Source: Anisus vortex (Eukaryota; Mollusca; Gastropoda; Planorbidae). From it: a DNA stretch of 64,000 bases. Shown in pieces: positions 1-10,482 of this stretch. A program made the position numbers and the translations under genes. The notes under the pieces were generated by a model. The model ran no database searches and was not told the origin of the DNA. It saw only the letters and a program-made list of their open reading frames with translations. Each line of letters opens with the position of its first letter. Position 1 is the first letter of the stretch. Location: assembly GCA_949126835.1 (NCBI GenBank), contig OX421509.1, forward strand, positions 8,702,911 through 8,766,910. Reading direction: 5' to 3'.

Positions 1-347
1 TTGACAGTTTTAAATATGTGGAGGGGGGTGGCAGTTCTGTAGCACATGCTCAGAAACCTTATGCTGCTCTTTGAGTTTTCTAAACATGTGCCCTTTTCTT
101 TTAAGCCAATGAGCCCTGTTGATCAGGGCCGCCTCATATGCAATGCTCTGCAATGGGATTCATTGCATGCTGAATACGTTTGGGCAAACTCGCACGCCTC
201 ATGCACCTATATTTTTCTAAGACATTAAGGCAAGGCGGATGACTTTACCAGGTCTATTCTCTTGGAAATAATTGCATGGATAAAACTCTTTGAAAAGATA
301 AACTGTATTTTTTAATGACACTATCCTTTCTTTTGTTCTTTCCGCAG

Positions 348-527
348 AACGCCCTTAATGACTACACATTCCTCCCTTTCACCGGCCTGCTTCTACTGTT
401 CTGGATCTTCACCTTCATCTACGTCCCCGAGACCAAGAACAAGACCTTCGAGGAGGTCACGGCCATCTGGAAGAAAGGCAGCGCCAAGAAATCCTCGGAA
501 AACGAGCAGTTGCACCTAGTAGCCTAA
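348..527 (+). CDS. Last exon of a second, paralogous glucose transporter gene
   Basis: After the acceptor TCCGCAG the exon reads [20 protein letters not shown] and continues through [11 protein letters not shown] to a stop at 525-527, 59 codons plus stop. It is almost identical to exon 12 of the minus-strand gene (D/N at the first residue, N/K, S/L and a different last few residues). The rest of this gene lies left of the window. The reading frame is open and the acceptor intact, so it may be functional; it could also be an isolated duplicate exon. Confidence 0.85.
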   Translation, partial: NALNDYTFLPFTGLLLLFWIFTFIYVPETKNKTFEEVTAIWKKGSAKKSSENEQLHLVA

Positions 528-1007
528 TCCATAAGCTTTAAAACGCCTGCATGCCTGGTAGCGGACACCCACATAATCACCCCATCAAACTGCCTCATTA
601 AGTATGTCCTGTAATTTTTTTGTGTGTGTATTCCCAATATGGTTAACTCTTCCAGGACTATTAAGTGCTGATATCTGAACAGGTGTTTTCATAGCCTTCC
701 ATTTATGCACTTCATGTACCCACAGTGTTGTATTCATTAACCCTTTACTTCCTGAAGGTAGGGCCTACTTATAAGTACTGCCTCAAAAACATATTTCGAG
801 TACAATCCATATGCGTTATTTTTTCTACTCTCTATAGATTAGACTATCACAATGAGTCAAACACCATACAATAATGCTAAAGATATTTATCATATCTTTC
901 CATTATATAGCATGCCAAGTGTGTTCACTTCCCGCAATTCAGTTGCAGAATTTTGGGGTGTGGAAAAACAAAAACAAAAAAAATAAAAGAGAAAGATCTT
1001 CAGAATC

Positions 1008-1090
1008 TTATGTCTCAGAATTCCTCAGTATATGAGGCAAGCTGTTCCACAGTTTCAAAGGAGCGCACTCCAAGCAACTTTGTTTTGTGT
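1008..1090 (-). pseudogene. Non-LTR retrotransposon ORF2 C-terminal remnant
   Basis: The minus strand reads SCLECAPLKLWNSLPHILRN, a typical tail of CR1/Jockey-group reverse transcriptases (the APKLWNSLP motif). A homologous remnant, with an in-frame stop, is in arm 2 on the plus strand at about 16535-16615, so it predates the duplication. Confidence 0.6.
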
Positions 1091-1113
1091 CCGACGACAC
1101 TGATGAGAAGCGG

Positions 1114-2415
1114 GGACCAAGTAGGCCAAGGTGGTGTTCAAAGCGTTTCGCTTGTAGCGCTTGTACTTTCGAAAGAGGTCCGTGCGGCACGGTAATCTCG
1201 ACCGTTGTTCTCGTAGAAACCCGGCCCTCGCAACGGGCGCCAGGGTTCGCAAAACGAAAAACGATATTTATGGTGTCCTCCAGAGTCGCGTCGAGCTTAA
1301 CGAAGCTGGTTCGCATGGGATGCCGCCTCGTAGAAAGTGTAGTTTGTAGCCGGGGAGGGGACGGGAGGAACCTCAAAAGGCGAGATTCCCGCCCCGTGCT
1401 AATAAGTCGGCCGAACGCCTCTAGGCCGGCGGCGCCTTCCGAACGTCTCTAGGTCGGCGTTGGTAGGAAACGATAGCTATCTGGTTGATCCTGCCAGTAG
1501 GCTTGTCTCAAAGATTAAGCTATGCTTGTATATTTTACAAGGCTGACGCTTAATAGTGACGAATATACAATGGGACTCTCCCCGAGGACCCAGGAGAATG
1601 AGTACACAAACCTAACACTGAGCACTTTTTACCTTGTTGGGTAGTATGACGAACACCCAGTGCATATAACTGTCTTTAATCACGCTATTGAACCTGAGCT
1701 GGAATGACCCCAAGGATAACTCATATTACGTCCGTCGTCCACTTCCGGCAATCTTGGGCTGCCGATCTGTTAACTGGGGTGACCGCTAAAAACGGAGATC
1801 CAGTGTCGGAACGTGCGGTCCAGGGAAGGAAAAATAACTGATTGCCTCAAACATCGCATGCACATTCTACTGAATTCTCTGTAAGTTGTCCAACCAAACG
1901 TCTCTAGGTTGATGTGGTGCGTGAGTACGCCTGACTGTTGTAGTGGAAACTTCCAGTCGATAGTACCACGGACTGAGATGCGCATGCGAGGTCCCTGTCG
2001 TCTAAGGCTGTCATAAGCTAAATTTCTCAGCCTGGGGATAAAAACAAACGATTCGGCTTGCACTCGGCAGTGCGCCAATCGAAGGCTCTGTAGATTTACC
2101 AACTGAACGTCTCTAGGTTGAGTTCGCGCGCACCGCGAAGCCCCAGATAATTACGTGGTTTTGCTCTCGGCCATGTGGCTTTTTCCAACAAAGTGAAACT
2201 AAACCACTGCACACGACGTAGGACGACGGTGCTGCTCATCGTACTCTCGGATAACTTTGGCTGGTGCCTAATAGCCCGCAGGATCTGGCTGCTTTAGACA
2301 GGGTGATCCTCGAGAGCGAACGGTACACCAGCGGGGTTGCAGGATTGACGGTGGTGGTGCTGAAGTCAGGGGTTCGAAGAGGGTAACCTCAACCTCAGTC
2401 AATTGTAGTTCAAGT
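1114..2415 (+). pseudogene. rDNA-like insertion (ETS/18S junction-like), 1.3 kb, with target duplication
   Basis: A GC-rich block interrupts arm 1 and is absent from arm 2. It is flanked by the direct repeat TGATGAGAAGCGG at 1101-1113 and 2417-2429. At 1479-1525 it contains the start of eukaryotic 18S rRNA (TGGTTGATCCTGCCAGTAG, then GTCTCAAAGATTAAGC) with a short deletion. About 365 nt of ETS-like, GC-rich sequence precede this. Downstream, similarity is patchy: 1674-1710 resembles the 530-loop region of 18S in reverse complement, and 2249-2260 resembles a forward 18S block. It is not a working rRNA gene. It could be a retroposed or rearranged pre-rRNA copy, or an element with an rRNA-derived head. 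Confidence 0.6.
1406..2120 (+). repeat. Four dispersed hairpins with a conserved 11-nt loop
   Basis: The motif RAACGYCTCTA occurs at 1413-1423, 1441-1451, 1896-1906 and 2105-2115. In each copy flanking bases can pair, but the stem sequence differs: GGCC/GGCC, CC/GG with an outer CGCC/GGCG, CAACC/GGTTG, and CAACT/GGTTG with a G-T pair. The constant loop with compensatory stems suggests RNA-level constraint in the source sequence. Confidence 0.6.
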
Positions 2416-2707
2416 CTGATGAGAAGCGGCAGACCCTTTAGTGATTCACTCTTAGTAATAAATGGTAATGATCATACACACATCATTTAACAGCGAAATT
2501 TTTACGCTAAACTCATTCAGGAAATAGAGGGTTAAAATGTTAAATTTTTGTTATCTCACACTTGTACTCATTAATTTTTGTGTACAGGGTTATTTGGGTT
2601 TAGAGATGATAAAAACACATTTGATGTACTTTTTCATGCTGTCAATTCAATACAAAATGCTTGCTTGTATTAATTAAGAGTTATACAATTGTAGTTCAGC
2701 GCTTATA

Positions 2708-2949
2708 CTGCCCCATGATCCCGACCTAACTTCGACTCACGGTGTTGCCACTGTGGAGAGTAGGAGGAGACAGTGGAGCATTTCCTGCGGGAGTGCCCCC
2801 GTCTCGTCAGTGATCGAGGAGATGGGACTAGTGACCCACTTTCCACTGTTCTCTACGGAGATTTAAACTTGCTCAGATGCACGACATAATTCTTATCCAA
2901 TGGAATAATAATCTCAGTCCGAACGGAGTTCAAGTCTAGTCTATTATCG
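2708..2949 (+). pseudogene. LINE C-terminal fragment (zinc-knuckle-like tail)
   Basis: The plus strand contains CGEEETVEHFLRECP-like coding text around 2745-2810 once small frameshifts are allowed. This is the Cys/His tail found after reverse transcriptase or RNase H in several non-LTR clades. It abuts the end of arm 1 and the start of a hAT element. Confidence 0.45.
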
Positions 2950-3165
2950 GTCTAAACCAGGGGTCGGCAACCTTTTGCTAATAGTGTGCCAAACTAAGAT
3001 TTCTAAAGCATTCAGCGTGCCAACAACCTGAAAGCAACATGCTCTATTTTTTTTTTTCAAACCAAAAATAAAGGAGATGTTATATAAACAAATTGTTAAT
3101 TTTTTTCAAGTTTAATTTCATTTTTGAAAGAATACGCGTTTGTGATTATCATCCTATTTATTTGC

Positions 3166-4266
3166 ATTTAGATATTTTGGAATCTCTGGTCCCTTACATC
3201 AGTGGATTCAGGACTTTCTTATAGGCAGGGAACAAACAGTGATAATAAATGGCTCTAAGTCAACACCAATAACTGTAAACTCAGGAGTTCCACAAGGAAC
3301 TGTTCTAGGACCCCTACTATTTCTAATTTACATAAATGATGTGCCAAATTGCATCAACACAGGAACAAAAGTAAGATTATTTGCCGATGTTTGCATAATT
3401 TATAGAACAATAAAGACAGGAAAAGATAATGAACGTCTAAAAAAAGACCTAGATGAACTACAAAAATGGAATCAATCTGGAGTATGTCTTTTCACCCAGA
3501 AAAATGCCAACTAATAAGGGTATCCAAGAAAAAGAAACAAATAATAGCAAACTACTTCATTCATGGTAAAGAACTAACTCAAACTAACAATGCTAAGTAT
3601 CTAGGAGTAATAATAAATGATAAGTTATCTTGGAACCCTCATATTGATGAAGTAATTAAAAAATCAAACAAAGTATTAGGATTCATAAAAAGGAACTTTT
3701 ACAAATGTAATAAGAATATAAAACTAAAATGCTATCTCACATTAGTTAGGCCTATACTAGAATATGCAGCATCTGTATGGGACCCACCAACTAAAGAAAA
3801 CATTAAAAAATTAGAACAAATTCAAAAAAAGCTGCAAGGTTAATAACTAGTGAATATTCCCAACTAACAAGAGTAACACAATTAGTCAAATCATTAAACC
3901 TAGAAACACTAGAAGACAGAAGGGCAAAGAGTAAAGTAGTAATAATACATAAGGCATTAAACTCTAATTTAGAAATACAACCCAATAACAACCGGTTGCA
4001 AAGCTCAGATAAACATAAAGACAAAAACACTTTCCTCATCCCTTATGCGAGAACAAATGCCAAATGCATATAAGTGCTCTTTCTTCCCGAGTGGCATTCG
4101 GACATGGAATGGGTTGCCTGAATAAACCAGGAAAACCAGTAACTTAACATCATTTAAAACATTAATAAAAATGCAAGACTAGACTCGGACCACGGATGAG
4201 CGTAGGACGCAACAATCTTCTTTATAGAAGGAGTGCCTGTAATGTATAAGATAAGATAAGATAAGA
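3166..4266 (+). pseudogene. CR1/Jockey-like LINE, reverse transcriptase 3' half, GATAA tail
   Basis: Two overlapping frames (3239-3514 and 3466-3843) encode the RT palm and thumb: NSGVPQGTVLGPLLFLIYIN, then LFADVCIIYR, then KYLGVIINDKLSWNPHI, and APSVWDP-like text. The catalytic (Y/F)ADD box reads FADV because the second Asp is changed, and the frames are shifted near 3470. The 3' region ends with a short (GATAA)n tail at about 4250-4266. 5'-truncated, inactive. Confidence 0.85.
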
Positions 4267-5002
4267 TCTATACAAAATATACAATTTTAGTACTAAATGC
4301 TCACATTTATGGTTGATTGTTGAATTATTATTTTAATTTCAATTTTACAGAAATTGTCTTTATTTGTATTACTATTGACGCCCTGAAAAAAAATTTGATA
4401 AGCAGAGTCGATACATTGTAGGCTAATCATACAAACTAGGTAGTTAATGTAATGTTTTAAAATGTACATATAAATTCTTATGTCATATAATAGTTATATA
4501 ATTTTCAACTATCTTTTACAATTAGATCATTGCAAATTTAGATATATACATTGTAAGCTATTCATTCTTTTATAGGCTTTATATAAAAAAGAAACATATT
4601 AGAAAAATTAGCGCAAAGATATTTCCCTTTAATTTAAATAAAGTTTCCAAATTTGATTCCATGATGAAGCCCAACAATCTCATATAACTAATATTACTGA
4701 CTTATTATTATAACCTAGCATTATGGTATTTAACTAAAGGTATACAGATTATTTACGTTAAACATTTGTAAATAAACATTTCCTCGATTAATTCTTTGTC
4801 CATTTAAGGAGTTTCACTTTGTACCAATAATTAGAACAATGCTAGTAAATAAGTTTCTTATAGTTATTAAAGTACAGCAAAAAATACATTTGATTAAAAT
4901 TACTTATTTTTATGTTTAATTAACGAAGATGAGCTTAAAAACTATTTTGTATGTAATTATTAATTATGTATGTATCAATTGTTTTAAGTACCGGTATGCT
5001 GA

Positions 5003-5075
5003 AAGATGGAATTTATGTAATCAATTCAAATTTCCATTTGTTTGGATCAATAAAGCAATCTTATCTTATCTTAAA
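5003..5075 (+). repeat. LINE/SINE 3' end with ATCTT tail
   Basis: The sequence CAAATTTCCATTTGTTTG followed by AATAAA-like bases and repeated ATCTT recurs at 42300-42362 and 42640-42685. It is the 3' end of a dispersed retroelement whose body I could not identify. Confidence 0.45.
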
Positions 5076-5339
5076 TTGAACCAAAGGCTGAAAGTAGAGC
5101 GAATGCCTAGCAGTTAAGAATAGTAGTTGACTTTCCTAAGCAATTTCCTTTGCGGATTTGTTTGCTAATTAGCTCATTTTGATGCCCATTTTTTAAAATT
5201 CAACTTTTTGCATTTTAAAATCAACAATACCACTTTACTTAAAAAAGAACAACATCTAAGAAGGTTTTAGTAAGTTCAAGCCAGTCAGATTAGATGTTGC
5301 ATGAAAACATAAGTCCCTGAATTTAAAAGTTTTGCCTTT

Positions 5340-5580
5340 GTTTAGAAACGTCCTCTTTGAATGCTTCAATGTACTTCTGAAAAATGCATATGTCTATCAT
5401 AATATATGCCTTAATTTAGGTACGTGTAGTTAAATGTTTTGAAAGTGATTTCAAGACAAGATATGTCCAAATTTAATGCAAATCCATTTCAGTGGTCTAA
5501 CAGTAACTCACTGCAATGTTTCGCAAGGTAATTCAGAAACATCAGCTTCAACAGTCAGTTCTACGCATTCGATACCGGAA
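5340..5580 (-). pseudogene. hAT transposase remnant
   Basis: This stretch is similar to 46941-47175, which lies inside a better preserved hAT transposase on the minus strand (shared blocks include GCTTCAATGTACTTCT and ATATGTCCA). No open frame remains. Confidence 0.5.
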
Positions 5581-6077
5581 AAAGAAGAAGGGGGGTTGGA
5601 GGCATGAGTAAAAGAGCGCGGGGGGCTGGCATGGTGGTCTTAGGATGAACAATTGGTGAAATGTTACAGAAAAAAGTATATTATGCTGTGTATGTGTGTG
5701 TAGTGTGTGTGCGAGTGTGTGTGTGTGTGCGAGTGTGTGTTTGCTTGCCCCATATTTATCCCCTTCCTTTAAACTTTTCAATTACGTTCACCGCTTGCCG
5801 CCCAGATGGTCCCAGGATCCGCCGCTGACACTACCATAAACACCGCCGCCGCTGCTCCTTTTTTTTTCCCTTTTTGTTTTGTCAAGAAAGGGTCGCGTAT
5901 GATGAGGAAGGATGATTTAGTGATGGCTGCTCACCCTGTCACGTGACGCAAACCCCCGTCTTTCTCTCTCTCTCTCTCTCTCTCCCTTCCCCAACATCAC
6001 CTATGCCAATTTTCTCTTTGTTTTGCACTTACGCAATGTGTCCCGTCATCCAGTTGGACACGACTTGTTGGTTATTT

Positions 6078-6330
6078 CTCACTTATTTGGAAATACAACC
6101 CAATAACAACCTGTCGCAATGCTCAGATAAACATAAGGACAAAACACTTTCATTATCCTGTATGCGAGAACAAATGCATATAATATGTACTCTTCCCGAG
6201 TGGCATTCGGGCATGGAATGGGTTGCCTGAACAACTCAACATCATTTAAAACTAGACTAGACTCGGACCACGGATGAAAGTGGGACGCAAAAATCTTCTT
6301 TATAGAAGGAGCGTCTGTAATGTATAAGAT
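6078..6330 (+). repeat. CR1-like LINE 3' end, second copy
   Basis: It is homologous to 3965-4255: the C-terminal segment, GAATGGGTTGCCTGA, the GACTCGGACCACGGATGA block and the CTTCTTTATAGAAGGAGCG stretch, ending in TGTAATGTATAAGATAA. It abuts hAT sequence on the right. Confidence 0.8.
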
Positions 6331-6721
6331 AAATGTGTTCTTCATCAAGAAACATCTAATGGAAGTCTCTCGCGTGCCATTGAAAATCGCCCTGCGTGCC
6401 AAGTCTGGAACGCGTGCCTTAGGTTGCCGACCTCTGGTCTAGATTTTCAAGAGGTACTACCCCTTCCATGAACACTCCTTTTAAGAGTACACCGGTGGGG
6501 GACAGTCCCTGATGCGCGTCTGAGAATCATTGCACTGCCGAGAGGCTACGAGACGGTTGGAAATAGTCCATCTCAGCCTCAACCAGTCCAGACCTTTAGT
6601 CTTTGTGAACTTTGTGTTATGTTGTTCTTATTGTTTAGAGATTTTAATAATTTTATAAGTTAGCCAACAATGTGTCTTGTGAGTTAGTCATTTAAGTCAC
6701 AGACCATGACATTTTCCTCCA

Positions 6722-6925
6722 GGTCATTCGCTTGTCCCCGGTTCATTCAGTGGTTCCTGGTTCATTCATTCGTCCCCGGGTCATTCTGATTCAGTGGTCC
6801 CATGGTTCATTCAGTGGTCTCCGGTACAGTCATTTATCCCTGGGTCCATTCAGTGGTCCTGTGGTTCATTCAGGGGTCTCCTGCTCATTCAGTGGTCCCC
6901 GGGTCATTCAGTGATCTCTGGATCC
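6722..6925 (+). repeat. Degenerate minisatellite
   Basis: Repeats of the form GGTTCATTCAGTGGTCCC, about 18-36 bp per unit, with variable spacers. The open frame across it is a by-product of the repeat. Confidence 0.75.
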
Positions 6926-6983
6926 TTGGTAAAATATCTTGGTGGCAGCAGTAAGTGACCACCAATCACCAAAGTCTTATACA

Positions 6984-7178
6984 GTATTAGTTGTATCACT
7001 TATATTAGTTGTATCACTTATATTAGTTGTATCACTTATATTAGTTGTATCACTTATATTAGTTGTATCACTTATATTAGTTGTATCACTGATATTAGTT
7101 GTATCACTTATATTAGTTGTATCACTTATATTAGTTGTATCACTTATATTAGTTGTATCACTTATATTAGTTGTATCA
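6984..7178 (+). repeat. 18-bp tandem repeat, about 11 copies
   Basis: The unit TATTAGTTGTATCACTTA is repeated nearly perfectly (one CTGAT variant). The period is a multiple of three, so it produces an artificial repetitive frame. Confidence 0.95.
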
Positions 7179-7547
7179 TAAGATAATTAAGTCTCCTTAA
7201 CTAATAGAGACACCATTGGGCTAAAATTAACCTCATATTTTTCTTTAAATTTAAACCATTTTGTATTTTATTTTGATTTTTTGTCTCTTTTCTTTCTTCT
7301 GTAAATTTTTTTATGTATCAAAACAAAACTTTTAAAAACTAGAACACTTTGGAATTTCAGTCTTTTAACTATTGGATGGTGAACACACCATGTACTGGTT
7401 GACTCAATTTGTTTCTATTTTTTATCTGAAACTTAAGTTGTTTTCCATTTAAAACTCAAATATAATATACCGGTACCCATTTCAATTGAAGAGTTAAAAA
7501 ACTAAAACATAAAACACAGTGTATTGATATGTTTTTTTTAGAAACTA

Positions 7548-7700
7548 CAGTGCAGTTGCCGAGCGGCAGCATGTTAAACTGGCGCACTGAAGGTTCGAAT
7601 CCCGGTGAAGGGTAGGGTTTGCTCCCGGGTCTGGAGGGTGTCCTTAAGTCCCCAGCTCTGATGGGTACCCAACTTTAGTTGGGGTAAAGACAGCTAGGCA
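7548..7700 (+). repeat. tRNA-headed SINE, family A, plus copy
   Basis: The head has an A-box-like TTGCCGAGCGGCAGC and a B-box GGTTCGAATCC, then the family body (CCCAGCTCTGATGGGTACC, then TTAGTTGGGGTAAAG). It is cut off by a CR1-like LINE 3' end that begins near 7700. Confidence 0.8.
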
Positions 7701-7862
7701 TTCTGTGGCGGGAATGGATGGGTTGCCTGAATAAACCAGGAAAACCAGTAACTTAACATCATTTAAAACATTAATAAAAATGCAAGACTAGACTCGGACC
7801 ATGGATGAGCGTAGGACGCAATAATCTTTTTTATAGAAGGAGCGTCTGTAATGTATAAGAAG
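7700..7862 (+). repeat. CR1-like LINE 3' end, third copy
   Basis: It reads from GGAATGGATGGGTTGCC through the GACTCGGACCATGGATGA block to TGTAATGTATAAGA. It lies between a plus-strand and a minus-strand SINE head. Confidence 0.8.
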
Positions 7863-7990
7863 AAGAGCTGGGGGTTAGACAAGTAGACTCCCCGTCACCC
7901 TCGAGTCCCGGGAACAAATCCTAGCCTTCACCAAGGATTCGTACCCAGAACCTTCAGTACTCTAGCCGAAGGTGCTGCCGCTCAGCCACT
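7863..7990 (-). repeat. tRNA-headed SINE, family A, minus copy
   Basis: This is the reverse complement of the SINE head, with GGTGCTGCCGCTCAGCCAC at its outer end. Together with 7548-7700 it forms a fold-back around the LINE tail. Confidence 0.75.
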
Positions 7991-8159
7991 AAAACATATT
8001 ACGGCACTTCATTTGCTTTTGTTTTTTTTTGTATAACGACATAAAAAAAATATAATAGAGAAAACCAAGAATAGTTGAACTGCCTTTAGAATTTATTATT
8101 TGTTTTCTAAATTTTATCTCAAAGTCAAAGCCATGATATATTCAATTTTTTTTTACTTA

Positions 8160-8270
8160 CGACAATTTTTTTTATATATATGCCGGTATATATATATATG
8201 ACCTCATATGTCTATATATATCTCTCATATATATACATATATGTCATATATATTTATATATATATATAAA
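8160..8270. repeat. AT-dinucleotide-rich microsatellite
   Basis: Interrupted (TA)n runs with short CATATA variants. No gene seen here. Confidence 0.85.
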
Positions 8271-9006
8271 GAGCATTAAATAAAAGAGAAATATGTGAAT
8301 ACAATTTTTATTCTCTTTAGCACAAATAAATCAGAGCAAATGACAAAATATTAATGAGTAGACATTTTCTTAAAATTCTGTAATTGTTACAAAAATGCGT
8401 GAAGTTCTACATCAACAGATTTAGAAATGTGCATTCCAAATTATCTTCAGAGTAAGAGCTGACATTTAATTGTCTGTAAAGTTACAACACCCCCTCCCTC
8501 CCCCCCACAACACTCTGTGGCTTAATTTGTTTTGGACTGCTCGAGGTAAAGAAATGGGTGTTGCTAACATAATCACTAAGGTTAAAAGTATGTTTAATAA
8601 AAGGTAAAAAAAACAAGAATTATTGTTAATTAAGTTAAAACAGTACAATGTATGTGACCAAGCGAACCAGGGTTCATCAGTTTTATCGTCTCACGGGATG
8701 TGAAAGGGATTGTGTGGCTGGCACACGTGTTAACTTTCACCCCAGCTGCCTAAGCAGCCTTTTAATTTCCACGGATGGATAGAATGTGTGCTAATATCCC
8801 AAGACCAGGACGAAAAAATGACCGGGTTCAACGCAATTAGAACCTTGACTCGTGCCGTTGTCTTTAACAGCAACATTTTATTTCTGTAATTTCTTTAATT
8901 TTTGTTTGAGACTTAAGCAACTGTTTAAACATATCATTTACACATTTTGTTTAAACACTTGATAAACATAACAATCACACTTTGAAAGAGAGCATCAAGT
9001 TATCAA

Positions 9007-9122
9007 CACTAAATGTATAACATGACATATCTAAATGTATAACACAACATATCTAAATTTATAACATGACATATCTAAATGTATAACACAACATATCTAA
9101 ATGTGTAACATGACATATCAAA
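9007..9122 (+). repeat. About 24-bp tandem repeat, 5 copies
   Basis: The unit is of the form ATCTAAATGTATAACATGAC with alternating ACATGAC and ACACAAC variants, suggesting a higher-order 48-bp period. Confidence 0.8.
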
Positions 9123-9621
9123 ATATATAATGTTATTAAAATGTTACATTAAAATAATTTAAAACACCTTTACATTTTTTTTTATAAATGTCATACTTCA
9201 AGGCAGATAACTCAGCATTTATGTTTTTATATTTGTGGTTGATTATTGTTCTTAGCTGCATAAGTTTTCAACAAAATAAATGTCTGTCAACTTTGAAGAC
9301 TTTCAAGGAATGCATTTTTTTGTGATTATTTTTATTCACTCAGCTGAAAAAATAAAATAACAGCAAGTCTATGTGTCCACATTTGAGTCTTTTGAAAAAA
9401 CAAAAAAATGAACAAATTTAAAGTCACCCATAGCATGCAGTGCATTCAATATGACTGAATAATAATAATAATCATCATCAATGAGAATGAAATCAAAATG
9501 TACAAGGCTAATAGCTACAGCAGTGTATGTAAGAAAGACTAACGCAGGGTTCTTACTCTAAAATATTTTCTTAAATTCCCCCACAAATCTTTTTATTACA
9601 AAAAAATCACGAACCAATATA

Positions 9622-10033
9622 CAAGGGGGTGCAAAAGTAGGTATACAGTGATAAAAAAGGAAAAAAAAAACTTACATATTATTCTCTGCATTTATTATTT
9701 AAAAAAAACGAAAGTTGCATTAACATGTATTAAGAAACATGTGTAATAAAAAACACTAGTAATAAGAAGCCCTAATCCCTCAGGTACTCGAATAGCTTGC
9801 CGTCAGAGTTCACACAATCCTCTAATTGAGAACAAACACTCATGCACACTCTAGAACAAAGGTCTTGATCAGCATCAATTTCCTGACAAGCCTTCAAAAT
9901 GAACGGAATCCTGTCTTCAGCAGTGCAAAAACCTCATCCATTACAGTGCCCCAAAAAAGAAGTCCATAGGAGTTAAATCTGGCCATCAATGCCAGGTAAA
10001 AAGGTTAAGATATATCTACTTTTGCACTCCCTG
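9622..10033 (-). mobile_element. Tc1/mariner-superfamily remnant, 412 bp
   Basis: The termini CAAGGGGGTGCAAAAGTAGG and (reverse complement) CAGGGAGTGCAAAAGTAG are inverted and flanked by TA. The minus strand still reads PDLTPMDFF, the SPDLxPxDFFLWG motif around the last catalytic acid of IS630/mariner-type transposases, followed by degraded C-terminal text. It is internally deleted and has stops. Confidence 0.75.
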
Positions 10034-10270
10034 TATATCTGCAAGTAAAATCTCTTTAAGATTATTATATCTGTAGCCCGAATTCAAAATTATATTTGTG
10101 GATATTTTAAGTACTCATAGAATAGTTCTTGAATCATTTCCACACAAAAAACCAAGATGGTCAGCTTTCCTTAACCATAAAACCTTCCCCAGCCCGTAAG
10201 AACCCTGAATGAAACCCTTAAAAAATAAAATGTAAATTTTAGTCGAAAGTCTCTTGGAAAGGCTCTACAT

Positions 10271-10474
10271 CAGGGGTCGGCAACCTATGGCGTGCGTGCC
10301 AAGCTTGGCACAGAGCAATTTCCAATGGCATGCAGAAGACTCTGAAAAAGGAAATTCAAGTATCTTTTTCAAGAAAGTGATTGCCAAAGCAGGATGACTT
10401 TTAGACTGTTGGCACGCTGAATAAATTAGAAATCCCACTTTGGCACACTGCTATCAAAAGGTTGCCGACCCCTG
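10271..10474. mobile_element. hAT MITE, 204 bp, perfect 8-bp target duplication
   Basis: It starts CAGGGGTCGGCAACC and ends GGTTGCCGACCCCTG. CTCTACAT flanks both sides (10263-10270 and 10475-10482). There is no coding capacity. It shares both ends with the larger hAT elements at 2958 and 43613. Confidence 0.95.
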
Positions 10475-10482
10475 CTCTACAT

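Larger units (their letters stand above)
110..2707 (+). repeat. Inverted duplication, arm 1 (3' end of GLUT paralogue)
   Basis: The order of last intron, last exon and 3' flank here is repeated in reverse complement at about 16211-17700. Shared landmarks are the exon itself, the stretch around 765-800, an antisense LINE-derived remnant (about 1008-1090), the AATAAA at about 2460 and the block at 2440-2707. Arm 1 differs by the 1.3 kb insertion at 1114-2429 and lacks the 10-bp satellite seen in arm 2. Divergence is visible in noncoding sequence, so this is not an assembly palindrome. Confidence 0.85.
2958..6436. mobile_element. hAT-family element, degraded, carrying LINE insertions
   Basis: It begins CAGGGGTCGGCAACC and ends GGTTGCCGACCTCTG, the inverted termini shared by several elements in this window. 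The flanks GTCTAAAC (2950-2957) and GTCTAGAT (6437-6444) match at 6 of 8 positions, as expected for an old 8-bp hAT target duplication. Inside are a CR1-like LINE 3' portion (3166-4266), another LINE 3' end (6078-6330) and a transposase remnant near 5340-5580 (minus). Confidence 0.75.

Noticed and set aside
1087..1452. 121-codon frame in the rDNA-like insertion
   Set aside because: Composition follows GC-rich noncoding DNA; there is no domain, and it crosses the insertion border.
1479..2400. Functional 18S rRNA gene
   Set aside because: Only the first 45-50 nt are colinear with 18S; the rest is diverged and partly inverted.
6939..7181. Open frame of 80 codons reading LVVSLI repeats
   Set aside because: It is a by-product of the 18-bp tandem repeat.
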